Below, piece after piece: positions 55,401-58,771 of a stretch of 64,000 bases of DNA. Each line of letters begins with the position of its first letter. Position 1 is the stretch's first letter. Origin of the DNA: Tolypeutes matacus (taxonomy: Eukaryota; Chordata; Mammalia; Cingulata; Chlamyphoridae); contig JAKSZT010054565.1 of NCBI GenBank assembly GCA_026826555.1, positions 2,635,467 through 2,699,466 on the forward strand. The letters are read 5' to 3'. The notes beneath the pieces are model-generated. The model saw only the letters and a list, made by a program, of their open reading frames with translations. It did not search any database and was not told the DNA's origin. A program made the translations under genes and the position numbers.

Positions 55401-58342
55401 AATTTAACCAAGGATGTAAAGGACACGTATTCAGAAAACTATAAAACATTGCTAAGAGAAATTAAAGAAGACCTAAATAAATGGAAGGACATTCTATGTG
55501 CATGGATTGGAAGACTAAATATCATTAAGATGTCAATTTTACCCAAATTGATTTACACAATCAACACAATCTCAAAATTCTAAAAACCTACTTTGCAGAA
55601 ATGGAAAAGCCAATTATCAAATATATCTGAGAGGGCAAGGGGCCCCAAATAGCCAAAAATATCTTTAAAACTAAGAATGAAGTTGGAAGACTCACACTCC
55701 CTATCTTTGAAGCATATTACAAAGCTACAGTGGTCAAAACACCATTGCGGGGGACAGATGTGGCTCAAATGGTTGGGCATCTGTCTCCCATATGGAGAGA
55801 CCCAGGTTCGATCCCCAGGACCTCCTGGTAAAAAAAAAACAAAAAAAAAAAAACAAATGGTGCTGGGAGAACTGGATATCTACTTACAAAGGAATGAAGA
55901 GAGGACCCCTATCTCACACCTTATACAAAAGTTAACTCAAAAAAGTTTTACTTTACACCAATTCAAAATGGATTAAAGACCTAAATATGAGTCAGGACCA
56001 TAAAATTCTAAAGAAAATACAGGGATGCATTTTCAAGATCCGGTGGGAAGCAGTGGTTTCTTAGACCTTATACTCAAAGCACAAGCAACAAAAGAAAATA
56101 GATAAATGGGACCTCCTCAAAATTGAATACTTTTGTGCTTCAAAGGACTTTGCCAAGAAGGTGAAAAGGCAGCCTACTCAATGGGTTTGATATCCAGAAT
56201 ATATAAAGAAATCCTACAATTCAAAATGAAAAGACAAAAAACTCCAATTTTAAAATGGGCAAAAGATGTGAACAGAGATTTTTCCAAATAAGAAATACAA
56301 ATTGCAAAAAACAAAAACAACAACAAAAACACACATGAAAAACGCTGAACATCCACAAGATTGTTAGGGAAATGCAAATCTTAATGAGATATTTCACACC
56401 TATTAGAATGGCCACTATTTAAAAAAAAAAAAAAAACGAAGTGTTGGAGAGGATATGGAGAAATGGGAACACTTATTCACTGCTGGTAGGAATGTGAAAT
56501 GGTGCAGCCACTGTGCAAGACGGTTTGGCAGTTCCTCAGGAAGTTCAATATAGAACTGCCATATGATCTGGCAATCCCGCCAGTAGGTATATACTCAGAA
56601 CAACTAAAAACAGGGACTCGAAGACATTTGCATACTGATGTTCATAGCAGCATTATTTGCAATTGTCAAAAGATGGAAGCAACCCAACAATCCATCAACT
56701 GATGAATGGATAAACAAAATGTGGTATGTACATATGCATATTATTCAGCTATAAGAATAAATGAGGGAAGCAGTTGTGGCTCAAGTGATTGGGCTCCCAT
56801 CTACCATATAGGAGGTCCAGTGTTCAATTCCCAGGGCCTCCTGGTAAAAAGCAAGCTGGCCCGTGTGGCGAGCTGGCCCGTGCCGCGCGGCAAGATGACA
56901 CAACAAAAAGAGACACACAGGAGAGACAATAAGACACACAGCAGACCAGGGAACTGAGGGGGCGCAAGAGATTGAATACCTCTCTCCCACTCCGGAAGGT
57001 CCCAGGATCGGTTCCCAGTGCCATCTAAAGAGAAGACAAGCAGACACAGAACACACAGCGAATGGATACAGAGGGCAGAATAAATCTTTAAAAAGAAAAG
57101 AATAAATGAAATCCTGATGCATGCAACAACATGCATAAGCCCTGAGGACATTATGTTGAGTGAAATAAGCCAGACACAAAAGAACAAATATTGCATGATA
57201 GCACTAACATGAACCAAATATAATGAACAAACTCATGGAGTTAATATCTAGAATATAGATTACCAGAAGATAAATGGAGGATAGAGAACAGGGAAGAGAT
57301 GCTTAATTTGCGCAGAATTTTTAATAAGGTTGATTGTAAATGTTTGGAAAAGGAGATGGTAGCACATTCTGGTGAGTGTAATTAACAGCACTGAATCATG
57401 TGTGGGATTGTGGAAGGGAAGTGGAAAGGGGAAGTTTAGGGTCGTGTATGTCACTAGAAGGAAAGCTAGAGAATGAAATGTGACTGTATAACATAGTGAA
57501 CCCTGCTGTGAATAATTGTGGTTAATAGTAGGAATATAAGGTTTTTCCATGAACTAAAACAAATATATATTACAATTACAAGGTGTTAGAAATATGAGAT
57601 ATATGGAAAAAATACACCTAATGCAAACTATGGACCATAGTCAACAGTAATCTTCCATTAATTGTAACAAAGGTACTACACCAATGCTAAGTGTCAATAA
57701 GGAATATGGGGTTTTTCTTTCTTTTCCTTTCTTTTTATTTTAAGTACTGGGGCGGGGATTGAACCCAGTACCTTGCAGTCAGTCCTCAACCACTGAGCCA
57801 CATCGGCTCACCTGAGCTGTTTTTATCATTTCTTTACTGTTTTCGGTTTTTAGGAGGCATTGGAACAAACCCGAGACCTCCCATGTGGGAAGCAGGCACA
57901 TCCGCTCCCAGAGAGTTTTTGTTTTGTTTTGAGGTACGGGGCAGGGGCTTGAACCCGCACAACCAGAGCGGATCCAAGACAGGAGAGGAAGGGGGACGGG
58001 GGACCGGGGTGGGGGTGTGGGGGCGGTCATAGGCTGTTCCTCCCCTGTAAATAAAGTGCCAGATATAATACCAGTTAAAACTGAATGGCAGATAATTTTG
58101 GCCCAAGTGTGTCCCGTGCACTATTTGGGACATCCTTATAGTAAAGTTAGTGCTTCTTTACCTGAAATCCAAACAACTCGCATTCCTCAATCTTATCTGA
58201 AAACCCTACTCCTAGGCCCAAAGGCCCGCGTCCTCATCCTGAGAGGATCCCGCTTGGAGGAGGGGGGACGCGGGGGCGGAGGATCATGCCCGGGGGTCCG
58301 GAGGGGACGCTCGCTCACCTTCAGCACCAAGACCTCGAGCAT
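4173..58342 (-). CDS. TDRD12: TDRD12, Tudor domain-containing protein 12 (5' part, exons 1-11)
   Basis: TDRD12 (ECAT8) is a germline protein needed for secondary piRNA biogenesis and transposon silencing. In mouse it binds PIWI-piRNA complexes. Eleven exons join in frame into 1,121 bases (373 codons plus 2 bases), each with an AG acceptor and GT donor: 58319-58342, 32999-33157, 30401-30537, 28108-28227, 22540-22595, 21559-21644, 15206-15395, 14564-14656, 8843-8940, 8002-8078 and 4173-4253. The product closely follows human TDRD12 as I recall it, for example MLEVLVLK then [13 protein letters not shown] at the start. The N-terminal extended Tudor region spans about residues 10-147. The following linker is lysine- and serine-rich. 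The human protein is about 1,180 residues, so the helicase-like domain, zinc finger and second Tudor domain lie outside the window. No frameshift or stop is seen, so the gene looks functional. Confidence 0.96.
6047..6143 (+). mobile_element. DAS-type tRNA-derived SINE, monomer
   Basis: A-box region 'gtggctcaaaaggttcgg', B-box 'gggttcgatcccc', then a poly-A tail. Flanked by a perfect 13-base duplication, AGAAACAATGCAG, at 6034-6046 and 6144-6156. Inserted into the HAL1. Confidence 0.92.
6531..7516 (+). mobile_element. 5'-truncated L1 3' end insertion
   Basis: A polyadenylated L1 3' UTR (tail 7500-7516) between direct repeats AAGACCAGAG at 6521-6530 and 7517-7526, inserted in the HAL1. The last 240 bases match the L1 tail at 28556-28913. 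It was later split by a dimeric SINE at 6754-7270. Confidence 0.8.
6754..7270 (+). mobile_element. DAS-type dimeric SINE, long form
   Basis: Two tRNA-like units: the first has B box 'gggttcgatcccc' near 6809. The second, 'aggtggcaccggcggtggga', has a degenerate B box near 7108. They are joined by a GC-rich spacer with repeated 'aggccccgtgag'-like motifs, and the element ends in (AAAT)n. The same layout is found at 36547-37009 and, reversed, at 38689-39126. Confidence 0.85.
8002..8078 (-). CDS. TDRD12: TDRD12 exon 10
   Basis: 77 bases encoding residues 322-347, with the conserved run [17 protein letters not shown]. The acceptor is ttttttacag. The donor is AAG|gtgtga, which is non-optimal. Phase 0 at the start, two bases over at the end. 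Confidence 0.95.
8545..8732 (+). mobile_element. DAS-type SINE, full-length young form
   Basis: Starts gggaagtggctgtggctcaa, has B box 'gggttcggttcc', a GC-rich middle, (AAAT)n and a poly-A tail. Perfect 11-base duplication AAGAATTTTTA at 8534-8544 and 8733-8743. It sits 110 bases downstream of exon 9 in transcript order. Confidence 0.93.
8843..8940 (-). CDS. TDRD12: TDRD12 exon 9
   Basis: 98 bases encoding residues 289 (shared) to 321, including [14 protein letters not shown] and a lysine-rich run. The acceptor is acatttgcag. The donor I chose is AATAAG|gttgta, because it keeps frame with exon 10 and matches the length in human. A stronger-looking gtaaat lies ten bases upstream but would change the frame. 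Confidence 0.92.
9200..10200 (+). repeat. MLT1-type MaLR LTR, split by an ERVL LTR
   Basis: The left part (9200-9302) starts 'tgtggcagactg'. The right part (9755-10200) ends with the MLT1 hallmark 'gtttggggtggtttgttac' followed by 'acagcaataactgg'. Together they give one old MaLR LTR of about 550 bases, interrupted at 9303-9754. Confidence 0.75.
9303..9754 (+). mobile_element. MLT2-like ERVL solo LTR nested in MLT1
   Basis: Starts TGTGATGGTTAGGCTAATGT and ends GAACCCTGACTAATACA, the MLT2/ERVL signature. 5-base duplication GTGGG (9298-9302) and GCGGG (9755-9759), one mismatch. Confidence 0.82.
10440..11146 (+). repeat. Degenerate A-rich L1-like sequence
   Basis: A-rich text resembling the end of L1 ORF2, such as 'gaagcacacctttcacctatt' around 10580-10600 and 'tttggcagtcaggcc' near 10690. 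It is too diverged to place subfamily or ends. Confidence 0.35.
11152..11806 (+). mobile_element. Solo LTR of the ERVL-type family (copy 2)
   Basis: Starts TGTAGCAGTTTGATATTATT. AATAAA is at about 11737, and it reaches 'tttgcatcagcacccctttg' near the end. The terminal GACTAATACA is altered ('ttggctagaaac'), so the right boundary is uncertain. Confidence 0.75.
11830..12320 (+). repeat. L1/HAL1 ORF1-like remnant
   Basis: A-rich coding-like sequence of the type found in L1 ORF1 ('gcaaaattatagaaaataag', 'gatttatcagaagaaaatga'). No intact frame. Boundaries are approximate. Confidence 0.35.
12655..13430 (-). repeat. L1M 3' end, reversed
   Basis: Plus-strand text such as 'actgagatatgttcacatac' and 'cattcatcaccac' is the reverse of a mammalian-wide L1M 3' UTR. 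The part beyond 12960 is less certain. Confidence 0.6.
13503..13808 (+). mobile_element. DAS-type dimeric SINE
   Basis: Two tRNA-like units ('gatgtagctcaggcaactgg' and 'aggtggctcaagcaatta') with decayed B boxes, joined by a spacer with 'gcaacaagatgatgcaacaa'-like repeats. Older than the copy that directly follows it. Confidence 0.78.
13818..14208 (+). mobile_element. DAS-type dimeric SINE, long form
   Basis: First unit 'gatgtggctcaagcaattgg', B box 'gggctcgattccc'. Second unit near 14029 with B box 'ggattggttcc'. Ends in a poly-A tail at 14193-14208. It lies directly after another dimer, and no clear duplication is seen. Confidence 0.82.
14564..14656 (-). CDS. TDRD12: TDRD12 exon 8
   Basis: 93 bases encoding residues 258 (shared) to 289 (shared), with [12 protein letters not shown]. 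The acceptor is cttctgtcag and the donor is TTGG|gtgagc. The split codons at both ends join exon 7 (A|AT) and exon 9 (G|AT) in frame. Confidence 0.95.
15206..15395 (-). CDS. TDRD12: TDRD12 exon 7
   Basis: 190 bases encoding residues 195-258, starting [18 protein letters not shown] and including [11 protein letters not shown]. The acceptor is attttacag and the donor is GAAA|gtgagt. It is the largest exon found here. It follows the Tudor region and, in the family, forms conserved linker sequence. Confidence 0.96.
15520..17795 (+). repeat. HAL1 (half-L1), near full length
   Basis: A 5' region with 'ctctggacttctgctctggc', then ORF1-like sequence from about 16260 to 17190. The latter includes the ORF1 C-terminal signature 'gtttgtcaccaacagacc' plus 'ctacaagagatgcta'. 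A 3' tail ends in a poly-A run at 17779-17794. No ORF2 is present, as expected for HAL1. Frames are broken. Confidence 0.7.
17796..18280 (+). repeat. Mammalian-wide interspersed repeat, LINE 3' UTR-like
   Basis: Contains 'ccctgttcttaggaaatgta' and 'gtaagtttgaaagtaattca', which recur in the repeat at 38400-39570. I recognise it as a widespread old repeat but cannot name the family with confidence. A short GACA/GATA run lies at 18086-18118. Confidence 0.45.
18390..19070 (+). repeat. L1 ORF2 3' end fragment
   Basis: Typical L1 ORF2 C-terminal text, such as 'agtcattagggaaatacaaa', 'ggcaatttcttaataccttc' and 'gcccatcaacaggtgaatgg'. It stops at the MaLR LTR starting near 19072. No open frame is kept. 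Confidence 0.75.
19072..19485 (+). repeat. MaLR LTR (MLT1/MST type)
   Basis: Has the MaLR layout: 'ggtgggctgaatcctgtccc', 'aggtcctaactccc', 'atttgtaaacaggatctttg', 'gccaatacattcctgttgtt' and 'tttgttatagcagc'. Inserted after an L1 fragment. Confidence 0.78.
19490..20490. other. Intron 6, no assigned feature
   Basis: Purine-rich, low-complexity intron sequence. I see no exon, structured RNA or named repeat. Confidence 0.4.
20491..20602 (+). mobile_element. DAS-related SINE monomer
   Basis: 'gctgcagctcagtgatgagt' A-box region, 'ggattcgttccc' B box, then a (CAAA)n tail at 20577-20600. Confidence 0.75.
20615..20696 (+). mobile_element. DAS-related SINE monomer
   Basis: 'gatgtagctcagtggttgag' A-box region and the decayed B box 'ggttcaatctg'. 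Ends in a short A run. It directly follows a similar unit, so the pair may be one dimer. Confidence 0.75.
21559..21644 (-). CDS. TDRD12: TDRD12 exon 6
   Basis: 86 bases encoding residues 166 (shared) to 194, [20 protein letters not shown] and onward. The acceptor is ctacttag and the donor is GAAAAA|gtaagt. Acidic and beta-strand-like, at the C-terminal edge of the Tudor region. Confidence 0.96.
22080..22265 (-). repeat. MIR SINE
   Basis: Plus-strand order is the reverse of a MIR: 'ggcaccatgctagctaagtg', a 'gtaaataccgtcattggcat'-type core, 'gttgcacagaagtggcagga', then 'attcaaatcaaggtggtctg'. It lies 275 bases downstream of exon 5 in transcript order. Confidence 0.75.
22540..22595 (-). CDS. 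TDRD12: TDRD12 exon 5
   Basis: 56 bases encoding residues 147 (shared) to 166 (shared), [18 protein letters not shown]. The acceptor is ctcctccag and the donor is AAAG|gtaagc. This small exon is too short to stand out as an open frame. It is placed by frame continuity and family match. Confidence 0.95.
23209..23802 (+). mobile_element. Solo LTR of the ERVL-type family (copy 3)
   Basis: TGTAGCAGTTCA to TTGACTAATACA with a perfect 5-base duplication GGAGC at 23204-23208 and 23803-23807. AATAAA is near 23731. This copy best fixes the ends and duplication length of the family. Confidence 0.9.
24016..24121 (+). mobile_element. DAS-type SINE monomer
   Basis: 'gatgtggctcaagaggttcg' A-box region, 'gggttcgatccccgg' B box and an 18-base poly-A tail. 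Probable imperfect flank repeat AGAAAGAAG / AGAGAGAAG. Confidence 0.88.
24332..24360 (+). repeat. (CAAC)n microsatellite
   Basis: About seven perfect copies of the 4-base unit CAAC. Confidence 0.95.
24480..25833 (+). repeat. L1 3' UTR, xenarthran type, polyadenylated
   Basis: Long L1 3' UTR ending in an A run at 25823-25833. It is homologous along its length to 53300-55110; both share 'gcaatgcttcaa' and 'aatgtaccacact' near their ends and 'gatgatggacaac'-like text. Confidence 0.65.
26040..26660. other. G-rich intron 4 segment, no assigned feature
   Basis: More GC-rich than its surroundings, with open frames on both strands, but no splice-supported exon or named repeat. CpGs are sparse, so it is not a CpG island. 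Confidence 0.4.
26775..26882 (+). repeat. Degenerate TG/TA-rich simple repeat
   Basis: Alternating purine-pyrimidine sequence built from TG, CATG and TATA words, strongly interrupted. Confidence 0.7.
27641..28098 (+). mobile_element. DAS-type dimeric SINE, long form
   Basis: First unit lacks the stretch between the A and B boxes ('gtggctcaagaggtccaggg' runs straight into the B box). Then comes a spacer of repeated 'gagctggcccnnnc'-like units, a second unit near 27886, and (AAAT)n plus poly-A. It ends ten bases from exon 4's donor side. Confidence 0.85.
28108..28227 (-). CDS. TDRD12: TDRD12 exon 4
   Basis: 120 bases encoding residues 107 (shared) to 147 (shared), [20 protein letters not shown] then [15 protein letters not shown]. 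The acceptor is cttttaag, which is short and purine-ended, and the donor is GT|gtaagt. It forms the second half of the N-terminal Tudor region. Confidence 0.96.
28556..28913 (+). repeat. L1 3' end, polyadenylated
   Basis: Same L1 tail as at 7275-7500: 'gctatagttagtagtaatat', 'gatgctctttcatag', 'gttcatgtatgaatga', then AATAAA-like sequence and an A run. Confidence 0.75.
28920..30400. other. Intron 3, no assigned feature
   Basis: Unique-looking sequence. 29990-30180 is GC-richer and open on both strands, with no TDRD12 match, so I do not call a gene. Confidence 0.4.
30401..30537 (-). CDS. TDRD12: TDRD12 exon 3 (Tudor core)
   Basis: 137 bases encoding residues 62-107, [20 protein letters not shown] then [20 protein letters not shown]. 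The W-C-R-A strand followed by an acidic 'VDF' turn is the Tudor pattern. Where most Tudor domains have VDYGN this has VDFAKY, so the usual glycine and asparagine are absent. Human TDRD12, as I recall it, has VDFAKN. The acceptor is attttgcag and the donor is AAAAA|gtacgt. Confidence 0.97.
30965..31085 (+). repeat. L2-like LINE 3' end
   Basis: Order 'gtcagctccgtgatg', T-rich, 'tttactgctatattgccagc', 'ggggtctggcatat', 'cttgttgagtaactg' follows the L2 3' end. Confidence 0.6.
31456..31562 (-). mobile_element. DAS-type SINE monomer, reversed
   Basis: Poly-T head, then the reversed B box 'ggggatcgaacccgggt' and reversed A box. Perfect 10-base duplication AGCCAGTCAA at 31446-31455 and 31563-31572. 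Confidence 0.93.
31690..31792 (+). mobile_element. DAS-related SINE monomer
   Basis: 'aatgtagctcaagtggttga' A-box region, 'gggttcaatccctgg' B box and an A-rich (AAG)n-like tail. Confidence 0.85.
31793..32998. other. Intron 2 remainder, no assigned feature
   Basis: Unique-looking sequence with scattered short A or G runs (for example 32233-32248). Nothing nameable is seen. Confidence 0.4.
32999..33157 (-). CDS. TDRD12: TDRD12 exon 2
   Basis: 159 bases, exactly 53 codons (residues 9-61), [20 protein letters not shown] then [14 protein letters not shown]. The acceptor is aattttgcag and the donor is GGGCAG|gtatgt. It contributes the N-terminal part of the extended Tudor (SN-like) fold, where a 'P..FWV' strand is typical of Tudor-family proteins. 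Confidence 0.97.
35290..35474 (-). mobile_element. DAS-type SINE, full-length, reversed
   Basis: Poly-T head, reversed (AAAT)n, a GC-rich body and the reversed B box 'ggaaccaaacccgg'. Perfect 13-base duplication TAAATTTAACTTA at 35277-35289 and 35475-35487. Confidence 0.94.
35641..35661. repeat. (TA)n microsatellite
   Basis: About ten TA units inside the L1. Confidence 0.95.
35985..36178 (+). mobile_element. DAS-type SINE, full-length
   Basis: gggaagcggctgtggctcaa start, B box 'gggttcggttcccgg', (AAAT)n, poly-A. Perfect 11-base duplication AAAAAGAAATT at 35974-35984 and 36179-36189. CpGs in the body are mostly kept, which suggests it is young. Confidence 0.94.
36547..37009 (+). mobile_element. 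DAS-type dimeric SINE, long form
   Basis: First unit with B box 'gggttcgatccctgg', a poly-A linker at about 36633-36652, a GC-rich spacer, a second unit near 36810 with 'ggatcaaatcctgg', then (AAAT)n. A 12-base duplication AACCTCAATAGT / AACCTCAATTGT flanks the whole unit, so it moved as one dimer. Confidence 0.92.
37166..37348 (+). mobile_element. DAS-type SINE, full-length
   Basis: Same form as the copy at 35985. Perfect 13-base duplication AAAACCATAATGA at 37153-37165 and 37349-37361. Confidence 0.94.
38689..39126 (-). mobile_element. DAS-type dimeric SINE, long form, reversed
   Basis: Reversed dimer with B boxes 'aggattcgatcctgg' and 'ggggatcgaacccagg'. Duplication TACAACT at 38682-38688 and 39127-39133. 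Confidence 0.88.
39300..39499 (-). mobile_element. DAS-related SINE, reversed
   Basis: T-rich head, a spacer with 'tctgcttattgtctactcat', the reversed B box 'gaactgaacccggga'. 9-base duplication TATAATACT / TACAATACT (one mismatch). Confidence 0.85.
40821..41001 (+). mobile_element. DAS-type SINE, full-length, in L1 ORF1
   Basis: gggaggcggctgtggctcaa start, B box 'gggttcggttcccgg'. Perfect 14-base duplication AAAGAAGCATAACA at 40807-40820 and 41002-41015. Confidence 0.95.
41714..42155 (+). mobile_element. DAS-related SINE pair or dimer
   Basis: Unit one at 41714 ('gatgtgggtcaagcatttga', B box 'gggtttggatccc') and unit two near 41909 ('gatgtggctcaggcaattga', B box 'caggttcggttcagg'). They are separated and followed by A/C-rich spacers with repeated 'caagcagacaa'. 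The right end is unclear. Confidence 0.75.
42178..42790 (+). mobile_element. Solo LTR of the ERVL-type family (copy 4)
   Basis: TGTGGCAGTTTGATATTATT to GACTAATACA. 5-base duplication ACATA (42173-42177) and ATATA (42791-42795), one mismatch. AATAAA is at about 42719. Inserted into the outer L1. Confidence 0.88.
42809..43106 (+). mobile_element. CT-rich, LTR-derived polyadenylated retroposon
   Basis: Begins with an irregular (CCCTCT)-like tract (42811-42870). It continues as LTR-like sequence with a TATA-like 'tataaatcag', a poly-A signal 'cttaataaatta' and a run of about 28 A's to 43106. The flanks AAAAATGAAAGG and AACAACGAAAGG look like a 12-base duplication with two mismatches. Polyadenylation and the long duplication suggest movement by L1 machinery, unlike true LTR integration. 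Confidence 0.6.
44436..44453 (+). promoter_or_regulatory. Putative tRNA-Leu-type primer-binding site
   Basis: TAGTACCAGAGAGTGAGG lies five bases after the 5' LTR. It resembles the complement of a tRNA-Leu 3' end (TGGTACCAG...). ERVL elements are named for tRNA-Leu priming, so this fits the LTR class. Confidence 0.55.
45180..45488 (+). repeat. Degenerate ~30 bp minisatellite in the ERVL-like interior
   Basis: About ten units of 27-33 bases alternate a pyrimidine/CCCCA-rich half with a purine half such as 'ttagggaaggccagg' or 'ctgagagggttggg'. More units seem to follow after the SINE (45850-45960). No unit is perfect. Confidence 0.6.
45489..45842 (+). mobile_element. DAS-type dimeric SINE
   Basis: Unit one has 'gatgtggctgaagcgattaa' and B box 'ctggttcgattctc'. 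Unit two near 45666 has 'gaggtggctcaagcagtta' and 'gggtttggttccc'. Ends in a poly-A run at 45823-45841. Inserted into the minisatellite part of the ERVL-like element. Confidence 0.85.
47064..47926 (-). mobile_element. L1 ORF2 3' end inserted in inverted orientation
   Basis: Plus-strand text is reversed L1 ORF2 C-terminus, for example 'ccacatcctctctaacacct' and 'ttgttatttgac'-like parts. Perfect 10-base duplication AATAACACTC at 47054-47063 and 47927-47936. 5'-truncated. Confidence 0.85.
49391..49611 (-). mobile_element. DAS-related dimeric SINE, reversed
   Basis: Two reversed units, with B boxes 'gggattgaaactagg' and 'ggaaccaaatccagg', both inside one perfect 10-base duplication CTAGTGTTTT (49381-49390, 49612-49621). 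Confidence 0.88.
50104..50415 (-). mobile_element. ERVL-type LTR fragment, reversed (copy 6)
   Basis: Ends CAAACTGCTACA on the plus strand, the reverse of TGTAGCAGTTTG. Only the first about 310 bases of the LTR are present. L1 sequence between ORF1 and mid-ORF2 is also missing here, so LTR truncation came with an L1 deletion. Confidence 0.8.
50930..52620 (+). pseudogene. L1 ORF2 remnant: RT and C-terminal region, dead
   Basis: Frames carry L1 reverse transcriptase motifs and the downstream 'YVGINLT', '[12 protein letters not shown]' and '[10 protein letters not shown]' segments. The catalytic FADD box reads FAND-M at 51027-51041 (GAT to AAT). Several frame breaks follow. It belongs to the sense arm of the inverted-5' L1. 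Confidence 0.8.
54249..54427 (+). mobile_element. ERV LTR with 4-bp duplication, incomplete
   Basis: Starts TGTTGAACCCTAAATTAGCC and ends GGGTTATAACA, with duplication CTAG at 54245-54248 and 54428-54431. AATAAA is at about 54371. The middle is replaced by ten Ns, so the true length is unknown. A 4-base duplication suggests class I (gammaretrovirus-like). Confidence 0.78.
54349..54358. other. Assembly gap (10 N)
   Basis: Ten consecutive Ns inside an LTR. The real gap size cannot be judged from the sequence. Confidence 0.99.
54658..55032 (+). mobile_element. ERV solo LTR with 6-bp duplication, class II-like
   Basis: 375 bases, TGTTGGGGACCATAATGG to GGGACGCACACA, with a perfect 6-base duplication AGGGAA (54652-54657, 55033-55038). 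It has a TATA box 'catatatac' near 54885 and AATAAA at about 54906. Several CpGs remain near its 3' end, so it is probably young. Six-base duplications are typical of class II (ERVK-like) elements. Confidence 0.85.
55748..55852 (+). mobile_element. DAS-type SINE monomer in the outer L1
   Basis: 'gatgtggctcaaatggttgg' A-box region, 'aggttcgatccccagg' B box and an A-rich tail broken by C. Splits the outer L1 ORF2. Confidence 0.88.
56765..57098 (+). mobile_element. DAS-type dimeric SINE in the outer L1
   Basis: Two units with B boxes 'agtgttcaattccc' and 'ggatcggttcccag' and a short spacer. Perfect 11-base duplication AGAATAAATGA at 56754-56764 and 57099-57109. Confidence 0.93.
57738..57953 (-). 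mobile_element. DAS-related SINE cluster, reversed
   Basis: Reversed units with B boxes 'ggattgaacccag' (near 57757) and a decayed one (near 57865). A third partial unit ('gaggtacggggcaggggctt') starts near 57930. It lies between the outer L1 and the CpG island. Confidence 0.75.
58040..58205. repeat. Palindromic MITE-like DNA transposon fossil
   Basis: The halves are imperfect inverted repeats. 'tgccagatataatacc' and 'aatggcagataattttgg' on the left pair with 'ctttacctgaaatc' and 'aatcttatctgaaaac' reversed, about a centre near 58115-58125. I recognise the general type of old mammalian palindromic repeat but not the family. Confidence 0.4.
58319..58342 (-). CDS. TDRD12: TDRD12 exon 1 (coding part)
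   Basis: ATG CTC GAG GTC TTG GTG CTG AAG, 24 bases coding MLEVLVLK, with donor AAG|gtgagc. The start is chosen because human TDRD12, as I recall it, begins MLQLLVLK. An A at -3 supports it. An in-frame ATG 22 codons upstream (58408-58406) is possible if the transcript begins that far out. Confidence 0.93.
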
Positions 58343-58752
58343 CTTCCCCGGCGCCTCTCCGGCGGGCCGGCGAGCTCGTCCTGGGAAGACACACACCGTC
58401 GCGGGCATCGCCGGCCGCGCCCCCCCCCTCCCCGCCCGGTGGACCGCCCAGTCTCCGGCTCTTCCCGCCGCTACTCACTCGGATGAGCTTTCAGGGGGAG
58501 AAGGGGGAATGGCCCCTGCTAGGGCTGGCCGCGCGCCTGGGCGAGTCTGGCGCCTCCGCCCTCCGCGGCGCCGCGCCCGCCGCCTGGACGGGGCTCCCGC
58601 TCCCCAGTGCCCGAAGCGGGTGCCGCGCGCTCGGCCCCCAGCCCCCGGGCCCCGGCCCCGCAGCCCCGGTCCTCCACGCACCCAGAGGGGACGCGCTGTG
58701 GCCTCCGACCTCCACGCCCCAGCAACGGCCCCAGCCTCGAGGCGTCCGGAAA

Positions 58753-58771
58753 CCACGTGGTGCGCCAACTG
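58753..58771. promoter_or_regulatory. CACGTG E-box next to a MYB-type site
   Basis: The palindrome CCACGTGG (58753-58760) is followed seven bases later by CAACTG (58766-58771), which fits the MYB core YAAC[GT]G. Both lie about 410-430 bases upstream of the ATG. A-MYB drives piRNA-pathway genes in mouse testis, so the pairing is suggestive, but such short motifs also occur by chance. Confidence 0.4.

Larger units (their letters stand above)
39580..57720 (+). mobile_element. Near full-length L1 (xenarthran type), broken by many insertions
   Basis: The pieces read in L1 order on the plus strand: 5' UTR from 39580, ORF1 about 40600-41700, ORF2 endonuclease start 43108-43787, then 46972-47063, 47927-48565, 55129-55747, 55853-56764 and 57099-57720 (ORF2 end and 3' UTR). 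Removing the insertions leaves roughly 5.5 kb of L1. The RT box FADDM is intact at about 55193, but frames are broken elsewhere. It lies in TDRD12 intron 1, antisense to the gene. Confidence 0.82.
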
